64,000 nt of DNA. Origin: JAFGGG01 sp964634205 (GTDB taxonomy: Bacteria; Spirochaetota; Spirochaetia; SZUA-6; RPPD01). The notes beneath the pieces were generated by a model that was not told the DNA's origin, made no database searches, and was given only the letters and a program-made list of their open reading frames with translations. The position numbers and the translations under genes are program-made. Shown here one piece after another: positions 1 through 7,247 of this stretch (positions within the stretch are counted from its first letter, which is position 1; every line of letters begins with the position of its first letter). Location of the stretch: positions 1 to 64,000 of the forward strand of contig CAZWKE010000014.1 of assembly GCA_964634205.1 (NCBI GenBank), in the 5' to 3' direction.

Positions 1-117
1 GCCTGTGCCTGGGAAAGGCAAAGTAATAATGCATATACAAGTGCTAAAAAATAATAATGTCTTTTCATGTGTTCAAATATACCTCGATTTCTAATAATTT
101 CCAAAACACTAATTTAA

Positions 118-660
118 CTATTTACGCTCTTTCTGTCCAGAGTAGTAATCCTGTCTGGTAAGCGAAAATTGGAGCATGTCGATGTATGTGTCTTTGTACA
201 GAACCGCCCCCCGGGCTCTGCCTTCCTCTGTAAACCCGTTTTTTAAGGCTACTGTTTGTGAGGCTCTATTATCCGGGTGGGTTCTGATTTCCAGCCTGTT
301 AATGCCGAAGGCCCTGAATAGATAGCCGATAAAGAGACCTACCGCCTCGGTCATTATCCCCTTACCGTGTGCGTCCTTTTTAAACAGCCGGTAACCGATC
401 TCGTAGGAGCTGAAGTAGGAGACGCTTTTAAAGTAATTTATGTACCCCAGCATTATATCTTGTTTATTTACGATTAACATCCTTCCGAAATCATGGTTCC
501 AATACCCGGTCTCATGATAATTCCTGTTGATAACCGATTCCGGTTCCAATCCCATATAATAATAGTCACCGCGGTTCCCGATATCATTATAAAGTCTATG
601 GTATTCTTCCAAATCCTTTTCCGCGACAAGACGTAAATTGATATTTTTCCCTTTAATCAT
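118..660 (-). CDS. GNAT acetyltransferase, RimJ/RimL type
   Basis: A 180-residue single-domain protein of the Gcn5-related N-acetyltransferase fold, which moves an acetyl group from acetyl-CoA to an amine of a protein or small molecule. The N-terminal beta strand (INLRLVAEKDLEEYHRL) and the acetyl-CoA loop with GKGIMTEAV are typical of the RimJ/RimL branch, as is the late NRASQTVALKNGF segment. The ATG at 660 is preceded by AAGGAG at a 7-nt spacing, so it is preferred to the in-frame TTG just upstream. It lies 69 nt or more downstream of a cyclase gene on the same strand. The substrate cannot be read from the sequence. Confidence 0.85.
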   Translation of the reverse strand: MIKGKNINLRLVAEKDLEEYHRLYNDIGNRGDYYYMGLEPESVINRNYHETGYWNHDFGRMLIVNKQDIMLGYINYFKSVSYFSSYEIGYRLFKKDAHGKGIMTEAVGLFIGYLFRAFGINRLEIRTHPDNRASQTVALKNGFTEEGRARGAVLYKDTYIDMLQFSLTRQDYYSGQKERK

Positions 661-729
661 CAATCTTCTCCTTATATAAAATCTTAGTTATTATATCTGT
701 AATTAATACAAGATAAGAAGCTGCTTTTA

Positions 730-1587
730 TTAATTATTGTTCTTTTTCGTTTTTTTAATTCTATACATCTCCTCATCCGCCCGGCGTAAAAGTACGTCGG
801 TGGAGCAGGGGTTCGTCGGGTCATAAAAAGCCTTGCCGATACTGACCGCAAGCGGATAAGCGCGCTTTTGTTCGTTATTAAAGCGTAAAATCGAGTTGTT
901 TATCCTTTCCAAAAGAAGATCGCAGATCCGGTGGTCGGCATCAATTGGAAAAACGGAAAATTCATCACCCCCGATCCTGGCGATAACATCACTTTCACGG
1001 AAACAGGTTGTCAAAATATAAGCAAAGTCCTGTAAAGCCTTGTCTCCGGTTATATGTCCCCAGGTATCATTAATTGCCTTTAGACCGTCGATATCGGCAA
1101 ACAATAAAAAGAATTTTGTTCCATTTCTATTAGAAAGCCTGATTTGCCGTTCAAGCATGTCAAAAAAACCGCGTCGATTATATAAATCGGTAAGTTCATC
1201 AAAATATGAAAAGTGCTTTAATTTTTCCCTTAACGCAACAGTCTGGGTGGCATCGCGTAACGTAACCAGAAACATTGTTCTGTTATCCTTTCGTATACGA
1301 ACACTTCTGGTTTCAACGATTAATTTTTTTTCTCCGGACCTTCTTACCTCTATCTCCGCGTTTTTTTCTTTTAGTTTGAGAAACTCTTGTCCCTGTTTTC
1401 CCTTAATTTCTTTAAGGTTCTCTCCCCACAATCTTTCCGCGGCGGGATTCTTATATTGAATATTGCCCTTGTCATCAAAGAGAAGAATTCCGTCGGCAAT
1501 CTGCTCAATCAATTCCTTGAACTGCATTCCGTCTTTTATAAGCGGTATTCCGTTTGTCCTTGCTTCCGTGGCTTTTGAGGAAAGCAT
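730..1587 (-). CDS. PAS-GGDEF diguanylate cyclase
   Basis: A soluble diguanylate cyclase that should make c-di-GMP from two GTP. A PAS domain (starting near MQFKELIEQIADGILLFDD) precedes a GGDEF domain with an intact RIGGDEF active loop. An RESD inhibitory I-site lies five residues before the loop, so product feedback is likely. No membrane segment is visible. The start is uncertain: ATG 1587 has AAAGGA nine nt upstream, while an in-frame ATG at 1635 adds 16 residues without a Shine-Dalgarno. The upstream region carries copy 1 of the dispersed two-hairpin repeat. The PAS ligand is unknown. Confidence 0.87.
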   Translation of the reverse strand: MLSSKATEARTNGIPLIKDGMQFKELIEQIADGILLFDDKGNIQYKNPAAERLWGENLKEIKGKQGQEFLKLKEKNAEIEVRRSGEKKLIVETRSVRIRKDNRTMFLVTLRDATQTVALREKLKHFSYFDELTDLYNRRGFFDMLERQIRLSNRNGTKFFLLFADIDGLKAINDTWGHITGDKALQDFAYILTTCFRESDVIARIGGDEFSVFPIDADHRICDLLLERINNSILRFNNEQKRAYPLAVSIGKAFYDPTNPCSTDVLLRRADEEMYRIKKTKKNNN

Positions 1588-1701
1588 AACAAAATATCCT
1601 TTTGGAGTGAATTCGAATTGGTTTGATTCTATCATATTCAAACGATCAGTGCAAATATATCTATGCGGATAACAAGGCGAAAAAATGTATTATTGTTTTC
1701 G

Positions 1702-1717
1702 GTGCCGAGGCCGGCAC
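1702..1717. repeat. Short GC hairpin
   Basis: GTGCCG (1702-1707) and CGGCAC (1712-1717) form a 6-bp stem with a 4-nt loop. The sequence GCCGGCAC recurs in the hairpin at 1858-1888, so the two flank the repeat element and could also pair with each other. The function is unknown. Confidence 0.5.
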
Positions 1718-1718
1718 T

Positions 1719-1856
1719 GCAATTATAAATGTAAACATTTATAATTGCACTTTTTATGATTTCTGTGCTTACGATTCTAAATTTTTCCAATTATATGGCA
1801 TATTTAAAGGTTTTTGTTCATTTAATATGATACAAATGGTTCAAATTTAGAATCGC
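1719..1856 (-). repeat. Dispersed two-hairpin repeat, copy 1
   Basis: A composite element with two parts. Part A (1719-1748) is a perfect palindrome with 14-bp arms (GCAATTATAAATGT and its complement) and a 2-nt centre. Part B (1772-1855) is bounded by 13-bp perfect inverted repeats (CGATTCTAAATTT and AAATTTAGAATCG). Read on the minus strand, part B aligns over its whole length with the element at 40570-40656, at roughly three quarters identity by eye, and part A matches the palindrome at the same distance in copy 2. No transposase and no clear target duplication are visible. It could be a MITE-like element or a structured RNA. Confidence 0.75.
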
Positions 1857-1857
1857 T

Positions 1858-1888
1858 GAGCCGGCACAATCAACTTGAGTGCCGGCTC
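1858..1888 (-). terminator. Terminator-like hairpin after the YCF48-like gene
   Basis: GAGCCGGCAC (1858-1867) and GTGCCGGCTC (1879-1888) form a perfect 10-bp stem with an 11-nt loop. It begins 18 nt beyond the stop codon of the upstream minus-strand lipoprotein gene. No T-tract follows on the minus strand, so it may stabilise the 3' end or act with a factor. Confidence 0.5.
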
Positions 1889-1906
1889 ATACAAAAACTC
1901 ATTTTT

Positions 1907-2788
1907 TCAAGAGGCATTGTTTCTACTGAGAATCGTTATTCCATCCGCCATACTGTAAATGGTCAGCAAGTTCGCATTTTTTGAGAGGTACAACGTACTT
2001 CCTTCGGATATGGTAATGGGAATCTGCGAATTATCCCAGGTCTTTCCGCCGTCCGTGGTGCTTAGTTCGATGAGGTGAGTGGTTTCCCCGTCCGGTGCTT
2101 CGGTAATAATTATTCCACGTTCTTTGTCGATAAACCGCATTACCGTAGAGGGGGCCCGGGTTATTTTTTTATTCAGGTTCAAGCCGTCAACCGGAATTTG
2201 CCCATTTTGCCAGGTTTTCCCACCGTCAAAGGTAAAATATACCTTGTAGGCGTTGTCCAGCAGACATCCTTCCGTCGTGGACCAAAGTGTAATCGCTTTG
2301 ATACCGCCTATGCCCTTGGGTAACGTGAGTTCATTCCAGGTTTGGCCGCCGTCGTTTGTAAACCCAAGCTGCTGCGCCGAAGCAATCCAGCCGTGATCCT
2401 TGTCGATAAAACTCAAATAACGGCATTGGTGGGGTTCCATTTCACCGAAGTTCGTTAAACGCTGCCAGGTTTTCCCCCCATCCGTGGTCATGGCTACATC
2501 TCCGCCGTTTCCGCAGTGAATCGCGGTGTCGGCATCGATTATCTCCAGGCCAAACCGGCACATTGTGTGGTTGACACCGGCGTTCCAATCTTTGCCCCCG
2601 TCTTCGCTGTAAAAAACCTGCCCCGCGTAGCCCACGGTGATGCCGTGTGTTGTATCATAGAATCCGGCCAGGGTTACATCATGATTGACCGGGGTTTGGG
2701 ATGAAACACTCCATTCCGAACAACCGGTAAATAAAATACACAAAGAAATTCCTGTTATTATTACATACGCCAAATACATATGTCTCAT
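1907..2788 (-). CDS. Exported lipoprotein with YCF48/BNR-type repeats
   Basis: A 293-residue predicted lipoprotein. The N-terminus has a hydrophobic signal followed by a lipobox (FTGC), so the mature protein should be anchored on the periplasmic side or cell surface. The rest is a beta-propeller-like series of repeats marked by recurrent DGGKTW and DGGQTW motifs, the signature of the YCF48 (photosystem II assembly factor-like) and BNR families, where the motif is structural. Family members in non-photosynthetic bacteria have no assigned role. AGGAGG upstream of the ATG fixes the start. A hairpin follows the stop codon. Confidence 0.85.
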   Translation of the reverse strand: MRHMYLAYVIITGISLCILFTGCSEWSVSSQTPVNHDVTLAGFYDTTHGITVGYAGQVFYSEDGGKDWNAGVNHTMCRFGLEIIDADTAIHCGNGGDVAMTTDGGKTWQRLTNFGEMEPHQCRYLSFIDKDHGWIASAQQLGFTNDGGQTWNELTLPKGIGGIKAITLWSTTEGCLLDNAYKVYFTFDGGKTWQNGQIPVDGLNLNKKITRAPSTVMRFIDKERGIIITEAPDGETTHLIELSTTDGGKTWDNSQIPITISEGSTLYLSKNANLLTIYSMADGITILSRNNAS

Positions 2789-2894
2789 ATGGTACCTCCT
2801 AAATATGATAAAATACCATAAAATACTACATGCGGGGCAGGTTACATTAAAGGGATAAAATGCAAATAAATTAGCACAATGTGCAAAGCATTTG

Positions 2895-3791
2895 TTAGTA
2901 AACTACACTGTACGGTTCCGGGGCGGCCCGGCGGAATTCGGTCGGAGAGCAGCCGGTTTTCTTTTTCATAGCACGACCAAAATAGGAAATATCCTCCATT
3001 CCAATACGGTCGGCTATCTCCTGCACGGACAGCATGGTATTAACAAGCAAGCTTGAGGCTATTTCAAGGCGTAGATGATTTAGGTAGGAGATGGCGCTCA
3101 TCCCGCATACATCGTGAAAAAACCGGTTTAAGGTTGTCCGGTTTGTGGCAAACCGGGTGCACAGTCCCTGAAGGGTAATCTTTTCATCATAATGCGTATG
3201 CAGGAATATTAATACTTCATCGATTTTTGTACCGGTCTCGGGTATAAAAAGCCCTTTTTGTTCTTCGGACAGATAATAGGACCGTTCAATGAGGACCAGT
3301 ATTTCCAGCAGGTAGGAACGGCTGAGACAGGGCCATGCCTTCGGAACGATCTGAAGGTTCAAATATGAATCCAGTTTATGAAACAGCGCCGAAAATTTCA
3401 TACTGTACTCCGGGGGAAATACACGGCAGCTGTAACCCCTGGAAGGCAGGCTGCGAAACGGTTTCAAAAAGAAGAAATCGGAACCGAGGGACCATTCGGC
3501 TTTATGATAGTAATTGGTATTAAGCGCGTCCGGGGTAAAAACAATATTGTGGCAGTGTGCGGCCCGGCCGGAAAGTTTTTCCAGTTTGTTTTTATCGTTG
3601 AGAAGCAGTATCAGGGGAGCGCTAAACTGGCTGCTGTGTTCCGCCTCTTTGATAATAAGCTCTCCCTGTTCCAGGAATACAAGCTGGCACAGGTTGGGGT
3701 GGAACTCCGCCAGAAACACATTTTTCCGATACACAAGAGGCAGAAAAAAATCATTATATTCACCGTTACCGCCGGTTTCGTAGGTTGCCAT
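2895..3791 (-). CDS. AraC-family transcriptional regulator
   Basis: A 298-residue regulator with an N-terminal cupin-like effector region (to about residue 170) and a C-terminal pair of AraC-type helix-turn-helix motifs (residues 190-290). The second motif region contains VQEIADRIGMEDISYFGRAMKKKTGCSPTEFR, here cited by key residues: it ends in the conserved F-x-R-x-x-K-x-x-G-x-S-P-x-x-F/Y-R pattern. Such proteins commonly sense sugars or metabolites. No sugar operon is adjacent: the neighbours are a lipoprotein gene downstream and the lactate dehydrogenase gene upstream on the same strand. The target is therefore unknown. Confidence 0.85.
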   Translation of the reverse strand: MATYETGGNGEYNDFFLPLVYRKNVFLAEFHPNLCQLVFLEQGELIIKEAEHSSQFSAPLILLLNDKNKLEKLSGRAAHCHNIVFTPDALNTNYYHKAEWSLGSDFFFLKPFRSLPSRGYSCRVFPPEYSMKFSALFHKLDSYLNLQIVPKAWPCLSRSYLLEILVLIERSYYLSEEQKGLFIPETGTKIDEVLIFLHTHYDEKITLQGLCTRFATNRTTLNRFFHDVCGMSAISYLNHLRLEIASSLLVNTMLSVQEIADRIGMEDISYFGRAMKKKTGCSPTEFRRAAPEPYSVVY

Positions 3792-3923
3792 GATCCTCTC
3801 TTATATCGTACAAAAAAAGCATGGGGCTTACAAGCCGGGGATCATAAATATTTACATAAAGCACAAATCTCTCCCCGCTAAATCGGGATTGATATTTCAG
3901 TAAGATAATGCTGTGGCTTACCT

Positions 3924-5426
3924 TTAAACACCGGCCCGGGATTTGATCTCTTTTTCACCTTTGGGCAGGACGGCGTTGGGAAGCTCTCTGAAACGTCCGC
4001 CTTGCTCAAACCGGATAATGCTTTCCAGGGTAACACGCGCGATTTCGGAGAGGGCTTCTTTGGTCAAAAACGCCTGATGGCCGGTAATAATGACATTGTT
4101 GAAGGTCATAAGCCTGGCCAGTGTATCATCGGTAATGATTTTGTCGGACAGGTCCTCAAAAAAGTATTCCTCTTCTTCTTCATAGACATCAAGACCGGCG
4201 GCCCCGATTTTTCCGGATTTAAGGCCGTTAATCAGTGCCGAAGTGTCGATAAGCGCTCCACGGCTGGTATTTACCAGGATGACACCCGGCTTCATTTTTT
4301 GTATGGAATCCTTGTTTATGATATGGTAGGTTTCCGGCAGTAGCGGCGCGTGCAGACTGATTACATCCGCCGCGGCGAACAATTCGTTCAACGATACATA
4401 GGCAAGCTTATGCTGCTCGGCAAACTCCCCGTCCTGGAACTTATCATATCCCAGTATGTTCATGCCGAATCCGCTCAGTATCTGTACCAGGCATTTACCG
4501 ATTTTTCCGATTCCGATAACCCCTGCGGTTTTTTGATAAAGCTCCGAACCCACCAGACCGGTTAAGGAAAAATTACCCTCACGAACACGGTTGTATGCCC
4601 GGTAGATCTTGCGGTTTAATGCCAGGGTCAAAGCAATGGCATGTTCCGCGACCGCATTCGGGGAGTACGCCGGTACACGGGTGATACTGATTCCCAGTTT
4701 GTGCGCGGCGTCTATATCCACATTATTGTATCCCGCACAGCGCATAGCTACCAGTTTTACCCCGTTTTGTTTCAGCTGCTCAAGTACCCGTGCGCTTAAG
4801 TCGTCGTTTACAAACGCACATACTACCTGAAATCCCGCACTTAGAGATACGGTATCCACATTCAAGCGCGGTTCAAAAAAATGCAGGGAAAAGTGTTCTT
4901 TGTTATTTTGGGTAAACACGGATTTGGTATATGGCTTGGAATCAAAGAACGCGATTTTCATCCGTTTGTCCACGTCTCCCGAGAGCAGTTTGGCTACGGT
5001 ATAGGTTTCCGCCCGCAGCTGCCTGCTTAGATGGGCAAGCAGTTTGTTGGCCATCTCAACATTACGCTTAAGAATCTCCTGAAACGTGTCCTTGTCCAGT
5101 ACAAGCAGCTCGAGTGTTTCGGCGGCCTGCAGCGTCGCCGAGCGTACATCCTTTTCGAAAATACTCATCACCCCGGCTACCTCTCCGGGCCCCAGGGTTG
5201 TAATCTTTATATCTGAATCATCATTTCCCTTTTTCAGAACGCTGATTTCACCACCGACAATGACAAACATACGATCACCTGTTTCGCCTTCGTTACAAAT
5301 GATATCGTCCTTTTTGTAGCGGACAAGCTTCATTCTCTGTGCAATCAACTCTATCGATCGGGTATCCAGATTTGCAAAGATATCAATATTGGCCAGTAGT
5401 TTAGCGGGGGAAACTTTTTTTTCCAT
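3924..5426 (-). CDS. cNMP-binding domain fused to D-lactate dehydrogenase
   Basis: A 500-residue fusion. Residues 17-145 form a CRP-type cyclic-nucleotide-binding domain. Residues 156-487 are a D-isomer 2-hydroxyacid dehydrogenase closest to D-lactate dehydrogenase, expected to reduce pyruvate with NADH. The NAD site GIGKIG (305-310) and the catalytic Arg389 (NTSRGALIDT), Glu416 (GLDVYE) and His450 (GHQAF) are all present. In the nucleotide pocket the conserved Glu is replaced by Val86 (GVMSIF) while Arg95 (VRSAT) is kept. The start is ATG 5426, directly after a palindrome that contains AGGAGG. A longer upstream frame would place a membrane helix before it but skips this site. An XRE regulator precedes it on the same strand. 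No HTH is present, so this is an enzyme, not a CRP-like regulator. Confidence 0.88.
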   Translation of the reverse strand: MEKKVSPAKLLANIDIFANLDTRSIELIAQRMKLVRYKKDDIICNEGETGDRMFVIVGGEISVLKKGNDDSDIKITTLGPGEVAGVMSIFEKDVRSATLQAAETLELLVLDKDTFQEILKRNVEMANKLLAHLSRQLRAETYTVAKLLSGDVDKRMKIAFFDSKPYTKSVFTQNNKEHFSLHFFEPRLNVDTVSLSAGFQVVCAFVNDDLSARVLEQLKQNGVKLVAMRCAGYNNVDIDAAHKLGISITRVPAYSPNAVAEHAIALTLALNRKIYRAYNRVREGNFSLTGLVGSELYQKTAGVIGIGKIGKCLVQILSGFGMNILGYDKFQDGEFAEQHKLAYVSLNELFAAADVISLHAPLLPETYHIINKDSIQKMKPGVILVNTSRGALIDTSALINGLKSGKIGAAGLDVYEEEEEYFFEDLSDKIITDDTLARLMTFNNVIITGHQAFLTKEALSEIARVTLESIIRFEQGGRFRELPNAVLPKGEKEIKSRAGV

Positions 5427-5441
5427 AGGAGGTAACCTCCT
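5427..5441 (-). promoter_or_regulatory. Palindrome containing the ldh ribosome binding site
   Basis: On the minus strand AGGAGG-TTA-CCTCCT immediately precedes the ATG of the cNMP-lactate dehydrogenase gene. The Shine-Dalgarno AGGAGG is exactly complementary to CCTCCT, which ends at the start codon. An mRNA hairpin with a 6-bp stem and 3-nt loop would bury the ribosome binding site; the same palindrome could also be a DNA operator. Confidence 0.6.
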
Positions 5442-5544
5442 TAAGTAGAAAATAAGACCAAAAATCAGCAAAGACAAGATAATTGGCGCTAAAAACACGC
5501 TTCGGCAAGCAGATTTAAAATTGCTGAACAGATTGCTGAAGGAA

Positions 5545-5931
5545 TTATTTTTTATCAGGATTTTTTTCGGAAAGTGATTTTAATAATTTCAATATGCCGT
5601 TTTTTACCGATACTTTTTTTATTGCCCTGAAATAGCTGACCAGCTTTTTTTCTTCCGGAGTTACCTTCAGAGAGTGATTCTTGTCGGAAAAATAATTTGT
5701 GGATGGTTCGGCTGTTGTTTGGTTAAGAAGCTTGTCGAAAAGCAGGCAAGGGTCTATCTCCAGGGCGTTGGCTATCTCCAGAAAGCGGGAGATACTCAAC
5801 TGTGATTCACCTTTTTCGTATTTTTGAATCTGTTGGTAGGATATATTGATTTTTTCGGCAAGTTGACTCTGGGTCAGTCCCATCTGCATACGAAGTTGTT
5901 TTATTTTTTTGCCGACGTCATAAAGATTCAT
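5545..5931 (-). CDS. XRE-family helix-turn-helix regulator
   Basis: A 128-residue DNA-binding protein with a Cro/C1-type HTH in residues 5-65 (KIKQLRMQMGLTQSQLAEKI, then QQIQKYEKGESQLS). The lysine-rich C-terminal 60 residues match no domain I recognise. It lies 118 nt upstream of the cNMP-lactate dehydrogenase gene on the same strand and may be cotranscribed with it. A 7-bp inverted repeat ten nt before the start codon is a candidate autoregulatory operator. Regulators of this size often control their own promoter, but whether it controls the dehydrogenase is inference. Confidence 0.87.
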   Translation of the reverse strand: MNLYDVGKKIKQLRMQMGLTQSQLAEKINISYQQIQKYEKGESQLSISRFLEIANALEIDPCLLFDKLLNQTTAEPSTNYFSDKNHSLKVTPEEKKLVSYFRAIKKVSVKNGILKLLKSLSEKNPDKK

Positions 5932-5941
5932 AATTCTCTAT

Positions 5942-5963
5942 ATAGTAATTTCCTTTTTACTAT
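5942..5963. promoter_or_regulatory. Candidate operator of the XRE regulator
   Basis: ATAGTAA (5942-5948) and TTACTAT (5957-5963) form a perfect 7-bp inverted repeat with an 8-nt spacer. It sits between the divergent XRE gene and the receiver gene promoter, 10 nt from the XRE start. Spacing and symmetry suit a dimeric HTH protein. Confidence 0.4.
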
Positions 5964-6010
5964 GAATTATATAAAACATCTACCAACTATTAATTGTATA
6001 AAAATTTAAT

Positions 6011-6039
6011 TGACCACAACCGAAAATAGTATTATAAGA
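6011..6039 (+). promoter_or_regulatory. Sigma70-type promoter of the receiver gene
   Basis: TTGACC (6011-6016), a 17-nt spacer and TATAAG (6034-6039) closely match the sigma70 consensus and precede the receiver gene start at 6067. This location also rules out the longer in-frame start at 6010. Confidence 0.65.
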
Positions 6040-6066
6040 AAAGAATCGGAAAGGGGGGAGCATGGT

Positions 6067-6429
6067 ATGCAAGAAAAGATATTGGTTATAGACGATGATG
6101 AAGTAATATGCTCGCTTTTAAAACGAAAATTGCATTTCGAAAACTGCCGGGTTGATGCAACCGATACCGGAAGTAAAGCAAAGGAGCTGATTAAAGTAAA
6201 CAGTTACGCGGTTATTATCACGGACTTCCATATTCCGGATATAAAAGAAACACAGCTTATAAAGGAATTGAAAGAACTTTGTCCGCACGTCCCCCTGATT
6301 GTGATGTCGGGAGGCTTTGCCGGCCATGAAAATAAATTCGCACATCTTGGGGTATATCGGTTTTTTGAAAAACCGCTTGATTTAAAAAAATTGAGAAAAA
6401 CGGTTGAGGAGATTTTACTGAAAAAATAA
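6067..6429 (+). CDS. Stand-alone response-regulator receiver
   Basis: A 120-residue CheY-like receiver with no output domain. It has the acidic pocket (VIDDDE), a phosphoacceptor Asp in VIITDFHIPD, and the conserved Lys in FEKPLDLKKL. Single receivers pass a phosphoryl signal to a partner by protein contact. The start at 6067 follows GGGGGAG at about 7 nt, and a promoter ends at 6039. The radC gene begins 46 nt downstream with its own promoter. No kinase is adjacent, so the partner is unknown. Confidence 0.88.
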   Translation: MQEKILVIDDDEVICSLLKRKLHFENCRVDATDTGSKAKELIKVNSYAVIITDFHIPDIKETQLIKELKELCPHVPLIVMSGGFAGHENKFAHLGVYRFFEKPLDLKKLRKTVEEILLKK

Positions 6430-6439
6430 AGGAAAATCC

Positions 6440-6469
6440 TTGACGAGAATATAAATCTCAATATATACT
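6440..6469 (+). promoter_or_regulatory. Promoter abutting radC (leaderless candidate)
   Basis: TTGACG (6440-6445), an 18-nt spacer and TATACT (6464-6469) lie only 6 nt before the radC ATG at 6476. No Shine-Dalgarno is visible before that ATG. Transcription would start at or next to the start codon. Confidence 0.6.
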
Positions 6470-6475
6470 ATACAA

Positions 6476-7165
6476 ATGTATAGATATACGACAAAATTGA
6501 AATCTGTACCAATAAATCGGATACGGCCCGGGGACCGCCCGCGGGAAAAATTAAAGGAAATGGGTCCGGCATTTCTTTCCGATAAGGAACTCATTGCGGT
6601 ATTACTCGGAAGCGGTGTCAGGGGGAAAGATGTGTTCAGAGTGGCCGAAGATATCGAGCATAAGATCCGCGGTGACATCGGTAATGCCAAAAAAATAAGG
6701 GAACTGCAGCAGATACACGGAATCGGCCCGGCAAAAGCCGCGCAAATCAGTGCGGCTTTTGAATTGTCGCAGAGATATCTTGTCAGGGAGAAGAAATCGA
6801 TTATCCGACCGGAGGATATTCTGCCCTTTGTGGAGGAGTTATGCACAAAGAAGCAGGAATATTTTATTACTGTTACCGTTGACGGTGCTTCATGTGTGAT
6901 TAAAAAAAGAGTTGTCTTTATCGGTACACTGAATCAGACGCTTGTGCATCCCCGGGAGGTTTTTGCGGATGTCATTACGGACAGGGCCAAGGGGGTTTTT
7001 TTAATCCACAATCATCCTTCCGGAAACTGCAGGCCGAGTGCTGAAGATATCGATGTCACCGGGCGTCTTGTACGTGTCGGAGAGATTATCGGTATTGAGA
7101 TAATTGACCACTTGATTGTGGGAAAAAATGAATATTTCAGTTTTATTGAAAATAAACTGTTGTGA
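6476..7165 (+). CDS. radC: RadC-family JAMM/MPN+ protein
   Basis: A 229-residue RadC homologue of normal length. The N-terminal helix-hairpin-helix region begins RPREKLKEMGPAFLSDKELIAVLL and includes IHGIGPAKAAQISAAFELSQR. The C-terminal JAMM metalloprotease-like domain carries the HNHPSGNCRPSAEDID motif with the His-x-His and Asp metal ligands. The family was long linked to DNA repair, but its biochemical role is unsettled. The start codon lacks a Shine-Dalgarno and lies 6 nt after a -10 box, which suggests a leaderless message. Confidence 0.93.
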   Translation: MYRYTTKLKSVPINRIRPGDRPREKLKEMGPAFLSDKELIAVLLGSGVRGKDVFRVAEDIEHKIRGDIGNAKKIRELQQIHGIGPAKAAQISAAFELSQRYLVREKKSIIRPEDILPFVEELCTKKQEYFITVTVDGASCVIKKRVVFIGTLNQTLVHPREVFADVITDRAKGVFLIHNHPSGNCRPSAEDIDVTGRLVRVGEIIGIEIIDHLIVGKNEYFSFIENKLL

Positions 7166-7247
7166 AAAAATAACAAAAAAATTTCCATTTCGCGGTGAAT
7201 CCTACTATAATTGATACCAGAATTCATACCGGAAAAGGTTTTTGGTG

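Larger units (their letters stand above)
1588..1906. other. Intergenic region rich in inverted repeats
   Basis: About 270-320 bases lie between the diguanylate cyclase and the YCF48-like lipoprotein, both on the minus strand. I see no convincing gene. In order, the region holds a short GC hairpin (1702-1717), a 30-bp AT-rich perfect palindrome (1719-1748), an 84-bp element bounded by 13-bp inverted repeats (1772-1855), and a 10-bp-stem hairpin (1858-1888). Short open frames across it are not supported by codon pattern or a ribosome binding site. Confidence 0.7.

Noticed and set aside
5427..5498. N-terminal membrane helix on the cNMP-lactate dehydrogenase
   Set aside because: It appears only if translation begins before the palindrome with the Shine-Dalgarno; ATG 5426 has the only good site.
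5520..5540. 12-nt tandem repeat (ATTGCTGAA twice) after the XRE stop
   Set aside because: Only two short copies in a low-complexity region; no symmetry or promoter context to support a function.
6010..6066. Upstream start for the receiver protein
   Set aside because: It lies inside the -35/-10 promoter (6011-6039) and has no Shine-Dalgarno; ATG 6067 has one.
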